Assembly: GCA_015067175.1 (NCBI GenBank)
Contig: SVMX01000007.1
Span: 82,690-146,689, forward strand
Source of the DNA: Oscillospiraceae bacterium
Lineage (GTDB): Bacteria; Bacillota; Clostridia; Oscillospirales; Ruminococcaceae
Direction: 5' to 3'
Length of the DNA: 64,000 nucleotides
Both the position numbers and the translations under genes were made by a program. Position 1 is the first letter of the stretch. Every line of letters starts with the position of its first letter. Positions 42,490-51,646 of this stretch are shown piece by piece. The notes below the pieces were generated by a model. It worked only from the letters and a program-made list of their open reading frames with translations, did no database searches and was not told the DNA's origin.

Positions 42490-42798
42490 ATGGATATTAT
42501 ACAGAGTATTATTGAGCTGGATAAGGCTGCCGCACGCCGCACAGAGGATATACGCAAGGCAGAGCTTCAAAAGCTGGATACCGTTGACAAAAATGCAGAG
42601 CGTAAGCAGCAAAAGCTTATAGAAAAGCATCACGGTATCGCTGACAGCAAGCGCGCAGAGCAGGAGCAGCTTCTGAACGAGAAAAAAGTTGACGCCACAA
42701 CAGCACTTGAACAAAGCAAGGCTCGCATTGACGAGGTGTTCTCCTCTCACAGTGAGCAGTGGCAAAACGAGATAATCAGCCGTATCACCGGAATATAG
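42490..42798 (+). CDS. V-type ATPase peripheral-stalk subunit G/H
   Basis: A 102-residue, almost wholly helical protein rich in Lys, Glu and Gln (RKAELQKLDTVDKNAERKQQ), the pattern of the G/H stalk subunit that pairs with subunit E. It is the first gene of the nine-gene operon, where this subunit often sits. ATG 42490 preferred over an in-frame TTG at 42481 because the GGCAGG-type site fits it better; the choice is not firm. Confidence 0.8.
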   Translation: MDIIQSIIELDKAAARRTEDIRKAELQKLDTVDKNAERKQQKLIEKHHGIADSKRAEQEQLLNEKKVDATTALEQSKARIDEVFSSHSEQWQNEIISRITGI

Positions 42799-42813
42799 GA
42801 GCTTTAGGATATC

Positions 42814-43848
42814 ATGTCATTTTCGTTTAATTCCGTTATCGCAAAGGCGAGAGCGGTGTACGGCAAGGCGCTTACGCCCGAGGATTACGCTGTGCTTTGC
42901 AGCAGAGCCTCCGTTGCTGAGGCCGCCGCATTTCTGAAACAAACGCCGCGATATGAAAAAGCGCTTTCTGCGATAAATCCTCAGACAGTGCACCGCGGAC
43001 AGCTTGAAGCCCTGCTGACAAGATCTATATTTGAAGTGTTTGAGCGCTTTCACAGCTTCGATTTCAGCGAGAGCCGCGCGTTTTTCCGTTATATAATAAT
43101 GGAGCTTGAGGCAGAGCAGCTTCTTACCGCTATCGAAGGCATCGGGGCAGGCTCGGCAGAGCGCTATATCGCAGAGCTTCCCGTATTTCTGACACGCCAC
43201 GCACAGACCGATCTCATCGCGCTCGGAAAAGCTCGCAGCTATCTAGATATCGCGGAGTTACTTTCGGGCACGTCTTACGATAAGATACTGCGACCGCTGC
43301 TTGTAGACGCACAGGAAAACGGCAATATATGCATAAGAGAATGTGAGCGCAGACTGTATACCGCATACTATATGTCCGCACTGAAATCGGCAGAAAAGAT
43401 ATACCGCGGAAAACAGCGTGACGAGCTTAAACGCGCACTTCTTAAAAGCGTGGACATGGAAAATGTCGTGACCTGCTTGCGTATGAGAGCATTCGGCGCG
43501 GATAAGGGTGAAATGAAAGAGCTTCTGCTGCCGTTCAAATATCGCCTTAACGACGAGCAGACCGAATACCTCATGCAACTCGACAGCGCCGCAAAGGTCG
43601 AAGCGCATCTTGAAAAGCTGGGTTACAGAACAGACGCGCCCGCGCAGTTCGACACAGTAGAACAGCTTACAGAAAAAATAACTATGCACCATCTGCGGCG
43701 TATGATAAGGCTGTCGCAAAACTCGGCGGCAGTTTATTACGCGCTGATAGAGTGTCTAAAAATAGAACAAAGAAATGTAAAGACTGCAATCGAAGGTATC
43801 CGCTACGGACTAAGTAGCAGCGAGATACTCGATATGCTGGTAATATGA
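42814..43848 (+). CDS. ntpC: V-type ATPase subunit C
   Basis: A 344-residue soluble subunit that seats the central rotor on the membrane ring (the d-like subunit of eukaryotes). The N-terminus FNSVIAKARAVYGKALTPEDY, the middle LRMRAFGADKGEMKELLLP and the end EQRNVKTAIEGIRYGLSS are typical. AGGAGC precedes the ATG. It sits between the G/H and I subunits, 15 nt from each. Confidence 0.9.
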   Translation: MSFSFNSVIAKARAVYGKALTPEDYAVLCSRASVAEAAAFLKQTPRYEKALSAINPQTVHRGQLEALLTRSIFEVFERFHSFDFSESRAFFRYIIMELEAEQLLTAIEGIGAGSAERYIAELPVFLTRHAQTDLIALGKARSYLDIAELLSGTSYDKILRPLLVDAQENGNICIRECERRLYTAYYMSALKSAEKIYRGKQRDELKRALLKSVDMENVVTCLRMRAFGADKGEMKELLLPFKYRLNDEQTEYLMQLDSAAKVEAHLEKLGYRTDAPAQFDTVEQLTEKITMHHLRRMIRLSQNSAAVYYALIECLKIEQRNVKTAIEGIRYGLSSSEILDMLVI

Positions 43849-43863
43849 AAGGGGTGTAACTGA

Positions 43864-45822
43864 ATGGGTATTGAAAAAATGTCGCGCCTTACAATCGAGG
43901 GCAGCATTGATAAGCTTGACAGTGCTTTGATGCTGTGCTGTGAGAGCAAGATATTTCAGATATCCGAAATGGGCGACACTGCCATGCTGCGCAGTATGAA
44001 CGAGCAAAATCCCTACGAGAGCGCCTACACCGCGATATGCGATATAGCAGCTTCGGTAAAGATAAAGCCGCAGTTCACAGATTTCAGCAAGGTCACGCTG
44101 CAAACAGGAGAGGAGTTTTCCGACTACTGCGATAAAACAAGCGAGGAGCTTGCGTGGATAAAAAAAGAATACGATGATATCACCGCTTCTCTTGAGGAGC
44201 ACAAGCGTACCGACGCTTATATTAAACATCTTATCGGTCTTAACGTAAGCTTCCACGACCTGTATAATCTGAAATATACAAAGGTTCGCATAGGCAGGCT
44301 TCCAACCGAAAATCTGCAGAAGCTTGAATACTACGACAATAAGGCTCTGCTTTTCGTACCATTTGAAAGCAGCGGCGACTATACATGGGGATTGTATCTT
44401 GCACCGAAAGATAACGCAAGCTTTGCGGATACAGTCATGAACTCCCTGTTCTTTGAGCGCATGAAGCTGCCCGATTATCTTGTGGCTGACGCAGCGACCT
44501 CAGATGAGATACTTGAAAAGGTCATCGAGGACGAAAAAGCGCTTCAGGCAGAGCTTCAGAAAAAGCTTGACAAATACATCGAAAGTCACAAAGACGAATT
44601 TCTCGCAGTGATGAGCAAGCTTAAATACCTCAGCGAATGCTTTGAACTGAGAAAAAAGGCGTTTATCTCAGAAGAGAACTTTACACTGTCAGGATACTGC
44701 CCGACAAAGCAGAGCAAAGCGCTTTGCGAAAAGCTAGACGCTATCGAGGGCGTCAGCGCAGTCGGAGTTGCGGTAAAGAGCGGAACGGCTTCCGCAGATG
44801 TTCCGATAAGACTTAAAAACAACATCATATTCCGCCCATTTGAAATGTTCGTAAAGATGTACGGACTTCCCGAATATGGCACGTTTGATCCGACGCCGTA
44901 TGTTGCGGTGACATATATGCTGCTGTTCGGAATAATGTTCGGCGATGTGGGTCAGGGTCTTCTGATATCCTTGTTCGGACTTATCCTCAGCAAGCTTACC
45001 AAAAACGGACTTGCTCCGATAATGACGCGAATAGGTCTTTGCTCGGCGGCAATGGGCGTTGTCTATGGCTCAGTTTTCGGAATAGAAACGCTTATTGAGC
45101 CTTTCTTCCACCGCGAAGAGATATGGAAGCTTCTCGGCTATACCGAGCGACCCGAAAACATATTCCAAGTTGCGACTATGCTGCTTATTGCGGCGCTCGC
45201 TATCGGTATCGTGCTGATAACGATATCCATGAGCTTCAACACCGTGCTGAACTTCAAAAAGCGCAAGATAGGCGAAGCGCTGTTCAGCATAAACGGCGTT
45301 TGCGGTCTGGTGTTCTACATCTCGCTCGTCGCAGGCGCTGCAGGAATGTTCATGTTCGGCGCAGAGCTGTTTACACCAGCATATGTGATATGCCTTATCG
45401 TTCTGCCGCTGGTGCTGATATTCTTCAAGCACCCGCTGTCCGACCTTATCAGCGGCAAAAAGCACGCCGAAAAGATTTCTGTCGGAAACTTCATCATTGA
45501 GAATTTCATCGAGCTGTTTGAGGCGGCGCTCAGCTTCCTTTCAAATACGATGTCGTTCCTCCGTGTGGGCGGCTTTATCCTGAGCCACGCGGGCATGATG
45601 CTGGTAGTTGCACAGCTTGCGGGAACAAATGCTCCCGACGCACAGATATCGGTAACAACAATCATAACCTACATCATAGGCAACCTGTTCGTAATGGGCG
45701 TTGAGGGTCTGCTGGTAGGTATCCAGATACTGAGACTTGAATTCTACGAGATATTCAATCGCTTCTACAGCGGAAACGGACAGAGCTTCCGTCCGCTTGA
45801 AATAACATTTGAACAAAACTGA
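43864..45822 (+). CDS. ntpI: V-type ATPase subunit I (membrane a-type subunit)
   Basis: A 652-residue protein. The N-terminal ~340 residues are soluble with two coiled-coil arms. The C-terminal half has about eight membrane helices, from YVAVTYMLLFGIMFGDVGQG onward, including SFLRVGGFILSHAGM and the final GVEGLLVGIQILRLEFYEIFNRFYSG. This subunit forms the ion half-channels facing the K ring; the functional Arg should lie in the last helices (RLEFYE region, family knowledge). AAAGGGG precedes the ATG. Confidence 0.93.
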   Translation: MGIEKMSRLTIEGSIDKLDSALMLCCESKIFQISEMGDTAMLRSMNEQNPYESAYTAICDIAASVKIKPQFTDFSKVTLQTGEEFSDYCDKTSEELAWIKKEYDDITASLEEHKRTDAYIKHLIGLNVSFHDLYNLKYTKVRIGRLPTENLQKLEYYDNKALLFVPFESSGDYTWGLYLAPKDNASFADTVMNSLFFERMKLPDYLVADAATSDEILEKVIEDEKALQAELQKKLDKYIESHKDEFLAVMSKLKYLSECFELRKKAFISEENFTLSGYCPTKQSKALCEKLDAIEGVSAVGVAVKSGTASADVPIRLKNNIIFRPFEMFVKMYGLPEYGTFDPTPYVAVTYMLLFGIMFGDVGQGLLISLFGLILSKLTKNGLAPIMTRIGLCSAAMGVVYGSVFGIETLIEPFFHREEIWKLLGYTERPENIFQVATMLLIAALAIGIVLITISMSFNTVLNFKKRKIGEALFSINGVCGLVFYISLVAGAAGMFMFGAELFTPAYVICLIVLPLVLIFFKHPLSDLISGKKHAEKISVGNFIIENFIELFEAALSFLSNTMSFLRVGGFILSHAGMMLVVAQLAGTNAPDAQISVTTIITYIIGNLFVMGVEGLLVGIQILRLEFYEIFNRFYSGNGQSFRPLEITFEQN

Positions 45823-45839
45823 CTCGGAGGTAACTAAAA

Positions 45840-46274
45840 ATGGAGATCGTAATGTTTTTTGCAATGCCGCTTATCGCAGTAGCTGCGATACTGCTTCCCT
45901 TATTCATCAACCTTAAGCGCACTAAGGAGCACAAGCCCACCAACAGAAAGCGCGCAGTTATCACTAATATTGCTTCCTTTATCGGTGTTATGGCGATAAT
46001 GACCGTTATCCCTATGACAGGTGCATTTGCCGCAGGCGACACCGCAGCAGCCGCTGACGGCTTTACAGAGGGTATGAAGTACCTCGCTGCCGCTCTTTCT
46101 ACAGGTATGGCTACTATCGGTACAGGTATCGCAGTAGGAAGCGCAGCTCCTGCAGCTATTGGCGCTGTAAGCGAGAACGACAAGTCATTTACAAAGGCAC
46201 TTATCTTCGTTGCTCTCGGCGAGGGTGTAGCTATCTACGGCCTGCTGATATCTATCCTTATCCTGTTCGGATAA
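45840..46274 (+). CDS. ntpK: V-type ATPase subunit K (proteolipid ring)
   Basis: A 144-residue proteolipid with GGAGG before its ATG. Four hydrophobic segments can be drawn: 1-23, 41-64, 79-110 and 116-143. Only the last has the ion-binding carboxylate, in LGEGVAIYGLLIS. The Gln and Thr sodium ligands known from Enterococcus NtpK are not seen, which suggests proton coupling (inference). The N-terminal pair of helices lacks the Gly-rich ring pattern; clostridial K subunits of this shape are known, so the ring probably has one carboxylate per subunit. Confidence 0.92.
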   Translation: MEIVMFFAMPLIAVAAILLPLFINLKRTKEHKPTNRKRAVITNIASFIGVMAIMTVIPMTGAFAAGDTAAAADGFTEGMKYLAAALSTGMATIGTGIAVGSAAPAAIGAVSENDKSFTKALIFVALGEGVAIYGLLISILILFG

Positions 46275-46281
46275 TAAGACT

Positions 46282-46590
46282 ATGAAATTCTATCTGATAA
46301 GCGATAACATCGACACTCAAATGGGTATGAGGCTTGCGGGCGTCGAGGGCGAGGTCGCGCACACTCCCGAGGAGGTAACGACAGCGCTTGACAAGGCTTT
46401 CTCGGACGAAAATATCGCGGTCGTGCTTATGACCGAAAAGCTGGTCGAGCTTTGCCGCGAATATGTTTACAAGCTTAAGCTAAGCTGCCGCCGTCCGCTT
46501 ATTATCGAGATACCCGACCGACACGGAAGCTCGCGCGTGACCGAGGCTATCAGCCGTTATGTCAGTGAGGCAGTCGGAATAAAGCTGTGA
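46282..46590 (+). CDS. V-type ATPase subunit F
   Basis: A 102-residue rotor-shaft subunit (named F, or NtpG in Enterococcus). It shows the family start KFYLISDNIDTQMGMRLAGVEG, the central IAVVLMTEKL and the end RPLIIEIPDRHGSSR. It follows the K gene by 7 nt without a strong ribosome site and is probably read by coupling. Confidence 0.9.
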   Translation: MKFYLISDNIDTQMGMRLAGVEGEVAHTPEEVTTALDKAFSDENIAVVLMTEKLVELCREYVYKLKLSCRRPLIIEIPDRHGSSRVTEAISRYVSEAVGIKL

Positions 46591-46624
46591 CCATCAGCTA
46601 ACGCAAACAGAAAGGTTTTGCAAA

Positions 46625-47203
46625 ATGGATAACAATGCTAAATTAGAACTGTTCAGACAGGCAATAAGCCGTCAGAGCGAGGAGGACGCAGCCGCTATCA
46701 CCGCTGAGATACGCGAGAGAAGAAAGGCTGCGCATAAAGTAAAAAGCGAGCTTGCCGCAAAGGACGAGCTTGACGGAATAAAGCAGGAGATATCAAGAAG
46801 CGACGCGGAGTTCAGGCGTGAAATGTCCCGCTGCGACTATGAGCTGAAAAAGGCTGTGCTGTCCTACAGAAACGAGCGCATCACAGAGTTTTTCTCGGAA
46901 ACCGAGAAAAGGCTGCAGGACTTTGTAAGCTCTGAGCAATACCCCGAATATCTCAAAAGATCGCTTGAAAAGATACGCGCCTCGATAGCGCTCGACAGTG
47001 CAACACTGATCTATGCGAGAGCCTGCGATGTTGATATCGTGCGCTCGCTCACAAGCTGTGAGGTGACCGCTGATAACAGCATAAAGCTTGGCGGTCTGCG
47101 AGCTGTTTGCCGCACCAAAAACGTGCTTTGCGACGTTACACTTGATATGGCGCTTGGCGACGAAAAGCGCCTTTTCACAGAAAAGACCGAGCTTAGATTA
47201 TGA
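46625..47203 (+). CDS. V-type ATPase peripheral-stalk subunit E
   Basis: A 192-residue protein with an N-terminal long helix of Glu, Arg, Lys and Ala (EEDAAAITAEIRERRKAAHKV) and a compact C-terminal domain, the layout of stalk subunit E. It pairs with the G/H subunit encoded at the start of the operon. GAAAGG precedes the ATG. Sequence is poorly conserved, so the call leans partly on operon position. Confidence 0.85.
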   Translation: MDNNAKLELFRQAISRQSEEDAAAITAEIRERRKAAHKVKSELAAKDELDGIKQEISRSDAEFRREMSRCDYELKKAVLSYRNERITEFFSETEKRLQDFVSSEQYPEYLKRSLEKIRASIALDSATLIYARACDVDIVRSLTSCEVTADNSIKLGGLRAVCRTKNVLCDVTLDMALGDEKRLFTEKTELRL

Positions 47204-47242
47204 TGTAAGCTATAATTTCCATGCTGAAAGGAAAGAAGCGAT

Positions 47243-48991
47243 TTGAATACTATTCATGCTATAAACGGACCTGTCGTTAAGGTCGCCGCAGCAAAGGATT
47301 TTTCCATGCTGGAGATGGTTTACGTCGGCGAAAAGCGCCTTATCGGCGAGGTCATTGGCGTAAACGACAGTGTTACAACCATTCAGGTATATGAAAATAC
47401 CGCGGGGCTTAAAATAGGCGAGCCTGTTATCCCTACAGGCACACCTGTATGCGCCACTCTCGGCCCAGGTATAATCTCTAATATTTTTGACGGAATACAG
47501 CGCCCGCTGCGCGACATGACGAAGATAAACGGCGTTTTCGTTGCCGAGGGAAGCAACATTGCCTCTCTTGACGAAGAACGCGAATTTGACGTTACTGTTA
47601 CTGCAAAGGTCGGCGATAAGCTTTCGGGTGGTGAAATATACTGCACCTGTCCCGAAACTGCGCTTATAACTCATAAGTGCATGGTGCCGCCCAATGTAAG
47701 CGGTACTGTTACATTCGCCGCTGAAAACGGAAAATACAGAGTAAACGATGTAATTATAAAGCTGACGCTCGACGATGGAACAGAGCTTCCGCTGACGATG
47801 GTACAGAAGTGGGCGATAAAAAAGAGCCGTCCCATAGCAAAGCGCCTGCCTGTAAGCAGACCGCTCATCACAGGTCAGCGTATCATCGACACCATCTGCC
47901 CTATCGCAAAGGGCGGCACAGCGGCCATTCCCGGCGGCTTTGGCACAGGCAAAACTATGACCCAGCACCAGCTTGCAAAATGGTGCGACGCTGATATAAT
48001 CGTGTACATCGGCTGCGGCGAGCGCGGCAACGAAATGACACAGGTGCTTGAGGAGTTCAGCGAGCTTATCGACCCGAAATCGGGCAGACCTCTCACTGAC
48101 AGAACAGTGCTTATCGCAAACACCTCAAATATGCCTGTTGCGGCTCGTGAGGCTTCTATCTACACAGGTATAACCCTTGCGGAATACTACCGCGATATGG
48201 GCTATCATATCGCCATCATGGCAGACTCCACTTCACGCTGGGCTGAGGCGCTGCGTGAGATATCGGGACGTCTTGAGGAAATGCCCGCAGAAGAGGGCTT
48301 CCCTGCTTATCTCCCCTCTCGTCTTTCCGAGTTCTATGAGCGCGCAGGCTATGCCGAAACGCTTTGCGGCAGCGAGGGCAGCGTTACCATAATCGGCGCC
48401 GTTTCTCCTCAGGGAAGTGACTTCTCCGAGCCTGTTACACAGAATACAAAGCGCTTTGTGCGCTGCTTCTGGGCGCTTGACAAGTCGCTTGCATACGCAC
48501 GTCATTATCCCGCAATTGACTGGACAAACAGCTACAGCGAGTATCTCGATGAGCTTTCGGATTTCTATACCGATAACGTTGGCGCAGAGTTTATGAAGCT
48601 TCGCCGCGAGATGTCCAATATCCTGCTGGAAGAAAGCAAGCTTATGGAGATAGTAAAGCTTATTGGTGCGGACGTTCTTCCCGATGACCAGAAGCTTGCG
48701 ATCGAGATCGCAAAGGTCGTTAGAGTGGGCTTCTTACAGCAGAACGCTTACCACAAGGACGATACCTATGTTCCGCTTGAAAAGCAGATGCTTATGATGA
48801 AGGCTATCTCAAAGCTTTACAGCCTTTCACTTATCGCTGTAAAGAGCGGCGTTCCGATCGCCGATGTGATCGCACTGGGCTTCTTCGACAAGCTGATAAA
48901 GATGAAATACGATATCCCCAATGACAGACCCGAAATGTTTGCGGAGTACTTCGCACAGATGGACGAAGCATTCCGCACGCTTTCCGTCTGA
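47243..48991 (+). CDS. ntpA: V-type ATPase catalytic subunit A
   Basis: A 582-residue catalytic subunit starting at TTG, with GAAAGGAAAG before it. It contains the A-specific insert after the beta-barrel, the P-loop [11 protein letters not shown] at about 232-242, the catalytic-Glu region [18 protein letters not shown], the [25 protein letters not shown] segment read in parts, and [11 protein letters not shown]. The complex pumps ions with ATP or makes ATP from the gradient. Normal length and all key motifs are intact. Confidence 0.96.
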   Translation: MNTIHAINGPVVKVAAAKDFSMLEMVYVGEKRLIGEVIGVNDSVTTIQVYENTAGLKIGEPVIPTGTPVCATLGPGIISNIFDGIQRPLRDMTKINGVFVAEGSNIASLDEEREFDVTVTAKVGDKLSGGEIYCTCPETALITHKCMVPPNVSGTVTFAAENGKYRVNDVIIKLTLDDGTELPLTMVQKWAIKKSRPIAKRLPVSRPLITGQRIIDTICPIAKGGTAAIPGGFGTGKTMTQHQLAKWCDADIIVYIGCGERGNEMTQVLEEFSELIDPKSGRPLTDRTVLIANTSNMPVAAREASIYTGITLAEYYRDMGYHIAIMADSTSRWAEALREISGRLEEMPAEEGFPAYLPSRLSEFYERAGYAETLCGSEGSVTIIGAVSPQGSDFSEPVTQNTKRFVRCFWALDKSLAYARHYPAIDWTNSYSEYLDELSDFYTDNVGAEFMKLRREMSNILLEESKLMEIVKLIGADVLPDDQKLAIEIAKVVRVGFLQQNAYHKDDTYVPLEKQMLMMKAISKLYSLSLIAVKSGVPIADVIALGFFDKLIKMKYDIPNDRPEMFAEYFAQMDEAFRTLSV

Positions 48992-49009
48992 CTGCAAAGG
49001 AGTTAATAT

Positions 49010-50413
49010 ATGAGCTTACAATACATGGGGCTTAAAGATATAAACGGGCCTCTTATTGCGCTGGAGGGCGTTTCGGGCGTTTCGTTCGATGAAATAGCTT
49101 CTATCCGTCTTGACGACGGCACGGAGCGTATCGGCAGAGTTGTTGAGATGCAGGGCGACAAGGTCGTGCTGCAGGTATTCGAGGGCACAAACGGTATCTC
49201 CCTCAATAATACTAGAACTGTATTTTCGGGAAAGCCCCTTGAGATCCCGCTTGCTCCCGAGATACTCGGCAGAGTTTTCAGCGGTGCAGGCAAGCCCATT
49301 GACGGACTTGGCGCAGTGTTCCCCGAAAAGATGGGCGATGTAAACGGACAGGCGCTTAATCCCGTTGCAAGACAATACCCCAGAAACTATATCCACACAG
49401 GTATATCCTCTATCGACGCGCTGATGACGCTTATCCGCGGACAAAAGCTTCCGATATTCTCGGGTGCGGGTCTGTCGCATAACAAGCTTGCGGTGCAGAT
49501 AGTAAAGCAAGCAAAGCTTGCAAAGCAAGAGGATTCCGATTTCGCGGTAGTTTTCGCTGCAATGGGCGTTCAGAATGACGTTGCGGACTATTTCCGCCGC
49601 TCGTTTGAGGAAAACGGCGCGATAGAGCGTGTTGCGATGTTCCTCAATCTTTCCAATGACCCGATAATCGAGCGTATCCTGACACCTATGTGCGCGCTGA
49701 CCGCCGCTGAATACCTCGCATACGAAAAGAATATGCATATCCTCGTTATCATGACTGATATGACGTCTTATGCCGAAGCGCTGCGTGAGTTCTCCTCCTC
49801 AAAGGGCGAGATACCGGGCAGAAAGGGCTACCCGGGCTATCTTTATTCAAACCTTGCAGCTCTGTATGAGCGCGCGGGAGTTGTAGAGGGCAGCACAGGC
49901 TCGGTAACTCAGATACCGATACTCACCATGCCTAACGATGATATAACTCACCCGATTCCCGACCTTACAGCCTACATCACTGAGGGACAGATAGTTTTTG
50001 ACCGCGACCTTGATCAGCGTGGCATTTATCCAGGTCTTTCCGTGCTTCTGTCGCTGTCGCGTCTTATGAAGGACGGTATCGGCGAGGGCTACACAAGAGC
50101 AGACCACTCCGCTGTTTCAAACCAGCTTTTTGCGGCGTATGCAAGAGTTCAGGACGCTCGCTCGCTTGCTTCCGTTATCGGCGAGGAGGAGCTTTCCGAA
50201 AACGACCGCGCATATATGGCTTTCGGCAAGCTGTTTGAGGACAACTTCTTAAATCAAGGCTTTGACGAAAACCGTTCTATGGACGACACACTTGAGCTTG
50301 GCTGGGATCTTCTGTGTACTCTTCCAAGAACAGAGCTTGACCGTATCGACGACCAGCTTCTCAATGAAAAATACGATCCTGCAAGAGCAGAACGTTTCAG
50401 CAAGAACGCTTAA
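49010..50413 (+). CDS. ntpB: V-type ATPase regulatory subunit B
   Basis: A 467-residue non-catalytic subunit that alternates with A in the head. The P-loop is replaced by [11 protein letters not shown], as expected for B, and [33 protein letters not shown], seen here in parts, is a B hallmark. AAAGGAG precedes the ATG. It lies 18 nt after subunit A. Confidence 0.96.
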   Translation: MSLQYMGLKDINGPLIALEGVSGVSFDEIASIRLDDGTERIGRVVEMQGDKVVLQVFEGTNGISLNNTRTVFSGKPLEIPLAPEILGRVFSGAGKPIDGLGAVFPEKMGDVNGQALNPVARQYPRNYIHTGISSIDALMTLIRGQKLPIFSGAGLSHNKLAVQIVKQAKLAKQEDSDFAVVFAAMGVQNDVADYFRRSFEENGAIERVAMFLNLSNDPIIERILTPMCALTAAEYLAYEKNMHILVIMTDMTSYAEALREFSSSKGEIPGRKGYPGYLYSNLAALYERAGVVEGSTGSVTQIPILTMPNDDITHPIPDLTAYITEGQIVFDRDLDQRGIYPGLSVLLSLSRLMKDGIGEGYTRADHSAVSNQLFAAYARVQDARSLASVIGEEELSENDRAYMAFGKLFEDNFLNQGFDENRSMDDTLELGWDLLCTLPRTELDRIDDQLLNEKYDPARAERFSKNA

Positions 50414-50445
50414 AAATCAGATAACACCGAAAGGAGCGTAAAGAT

Positions 50446-51063
50446 TTGGCTGAACAGATATTCCCTACCAAGGGTAATTTAATAAAGGCGAAGCGCTCCT
50501 TGCGTCAGGCTAAGATGGGATATGAGCTTATGGACAGAAAGCGCAATATCCTTATCCGCGAAATGGTGGAGCTGACAGACGCTGCAAAAGAGATACGCAA
50601 CAGTATAGACAGCACCTACACAGCCGCCTACAAAGCACTGCAGCGCGCTAATATCTCAATGGGCGTTGTCAGTGATGTCGCAAATACGTTTCCTGTTGAT
50701 GATTCGCTTGATCTCAGCACGAGAAGCGTAATGGGCGTTGAGCTTCCAAAGCTGACGCACGAGAAAACAGAAGCCGCGGACTATCGCCTGCATCTGACCA
50801 ACTCAAGCTTTGATGAGGCGTATATCAGCTTTAACAAGGTGAAGCTGCTGACTGTTCGTCTTGCCGAAATAGAAAACAGCATATACCGCCTTGCTGTGGC
50901 TATCAAAAAAACACAGAAGCGTGCAAATGCGCTTAAAAACATCATGATACCGAAATTCGAGGGAACTGTGCGTTTTATAACCAACGCCCTCGAAGAAAAA
51001 GAGCGCGAGGAATTCTCACGCCAAAAGGTCATCAAGAAAGCAAAGCTTAAAAAACAGGCATAA
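50446..51063 (+). CDS. ntpD: V-type ATPase rotor subunit D
   Basis: A 205-residue coiled-coil rotor shaft. It starts at TTG with AAAGGAG before it and begins EQIFPTKGNLIKAKRSLRQAK, the typical N-terminus (usually xxPTKxxLxxLKxxL). The C-terminal helix contains KKTQKRANALKNIMIPKF. It ends the operon at a T-tailed hairpin shared with the convergent XRE gene. Confidence 0.93.
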   Translation: MAEQIFPTKGNLIKAKRSLRQAKMGYELMDRKRNILIREMVELTDAAKEIRNSIDSTYTAAYKALQRANISMGVVSDVANTFPVDDSLDLSTRSVMGVELPKLTHEKTEAADYRLHLTNSSFDEAYISFNKVKLLTVRLAEIENSIYRLAVAIKKTQKRANALKNIMIPKFEGTVRFITNALEEKEREEFSRQKVIKKAKLKKQA

Positions 51064-51066
51064 AAG

Positions 51067-51098
51067 ATAAGGCATACCATTTGGTATGCCTTATTTTT
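51067..51098. terminator. Terminator of the V-ATPase operon (bidirectional)
   Basis: ATAAGGCATACC and GGTATGCCTTAT form a perfect 12-bp stem around 4 bases, followed by T5. The convergent XRE gene stops 5 bases beyond it. Confidence 0.9.
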
Positions 51099-51102
51099 AT
51101 GC

Positions 51103-51471
51103 TCAAAACAGAAATTCCTTTACAAGATTACCTATCACCTCAGATTGCTCCGCTGTAAGCTTGTCGACTGCAAGACGATTTTTATTCCTCATCAGCTCAG
51201 CTATGCGGATAAGCAGCCCTGCCTGCTCCTCTGTCAGACCGTGAACAGATATAACGCCCTGCTTTTCGACTCCGCCGAGATAATCAAGCGACACATTAAA
51301 TATCGCCGCAAAATCGCGCATGGTCTCAAACGGCGGCGTCTGATAGTTATTTTCATAGCGGCTGATTATGCCCTTATCGCGGTTTATCCTCTCACCAAGC
51401 TCCTGCTGTGACATACCCGCGTCAAGTCTGAGTTTTTTTAGTATCAAGCCAAGATCGTACCCATTCTGCAT
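51103..51471 (-). CDS. XRE-family repressor-like regulator
   Basis: A 122-residue protein with an N-terminal Cro/C1 helix-turn-helix (residues about 8-62: KKLRLDAGMSQQELGERINRDKGIISRYENN) and a short helical tail (LTEEQAGLLIRIAELM). It is divergent from a surface-protein gene. Between them are a strong promoter and an AACTTTT/AAAAGTT inverted repeat that could be its operator. It may repress both genes (inference). Confidence 0.88.
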   Translation of the reverse strand: MQNGYDLGLILKKLRLDAGMSQQELGERINRDKGIISRYENNYQTPPFETMRDFAAIFNVSLDYLGGVEKQGVISVHGLTEEQAGLLIRIAELMRNKNRLAVDKLTAEQSEVIGNLVKEFLF

Positions 51472-51522
51472 CGTAAAAACCTCTTTAAAGTCTTATTTTA
51501 TTCAAATTTTAGCAAAAAAGTG

Positions 51523-51551
51523 TTGCAAAATCTAAAACTTTATGATATAAT
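51523..51551 (+). promoter_or_regulatory. Promoter of the surface-protein gene
   Basis: TTGCAA (51523-51528), 17 bases, TATAAT (51546-51551), giving a leader of about 90 bases. Confidence 0.78.
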
Positions 51552-51566
51552 ATATGCGAAATCAAT

Positions 51567-51586
51567 AACTTTTCGCACAAAAAGTT
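51567..51586. promoter_or_regulatory. Operator candidate: AACTTTT-N6-AAAAGTT
   Basis: A 7-bp inverted repeat just downstream of the -10 box, where a bound repressor would block transcription. Similar half-sites (AAAACTTTA, AAAAAGTGTTGCA) occur around the -35 box. Confidence 0.45.
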
Positions 51587-51646
51587 GCAGAATTTCAAAC
51601 ACAGCACGCACTAATGTGCAAAACTAATCAAAATTGGAGGAAAAAC

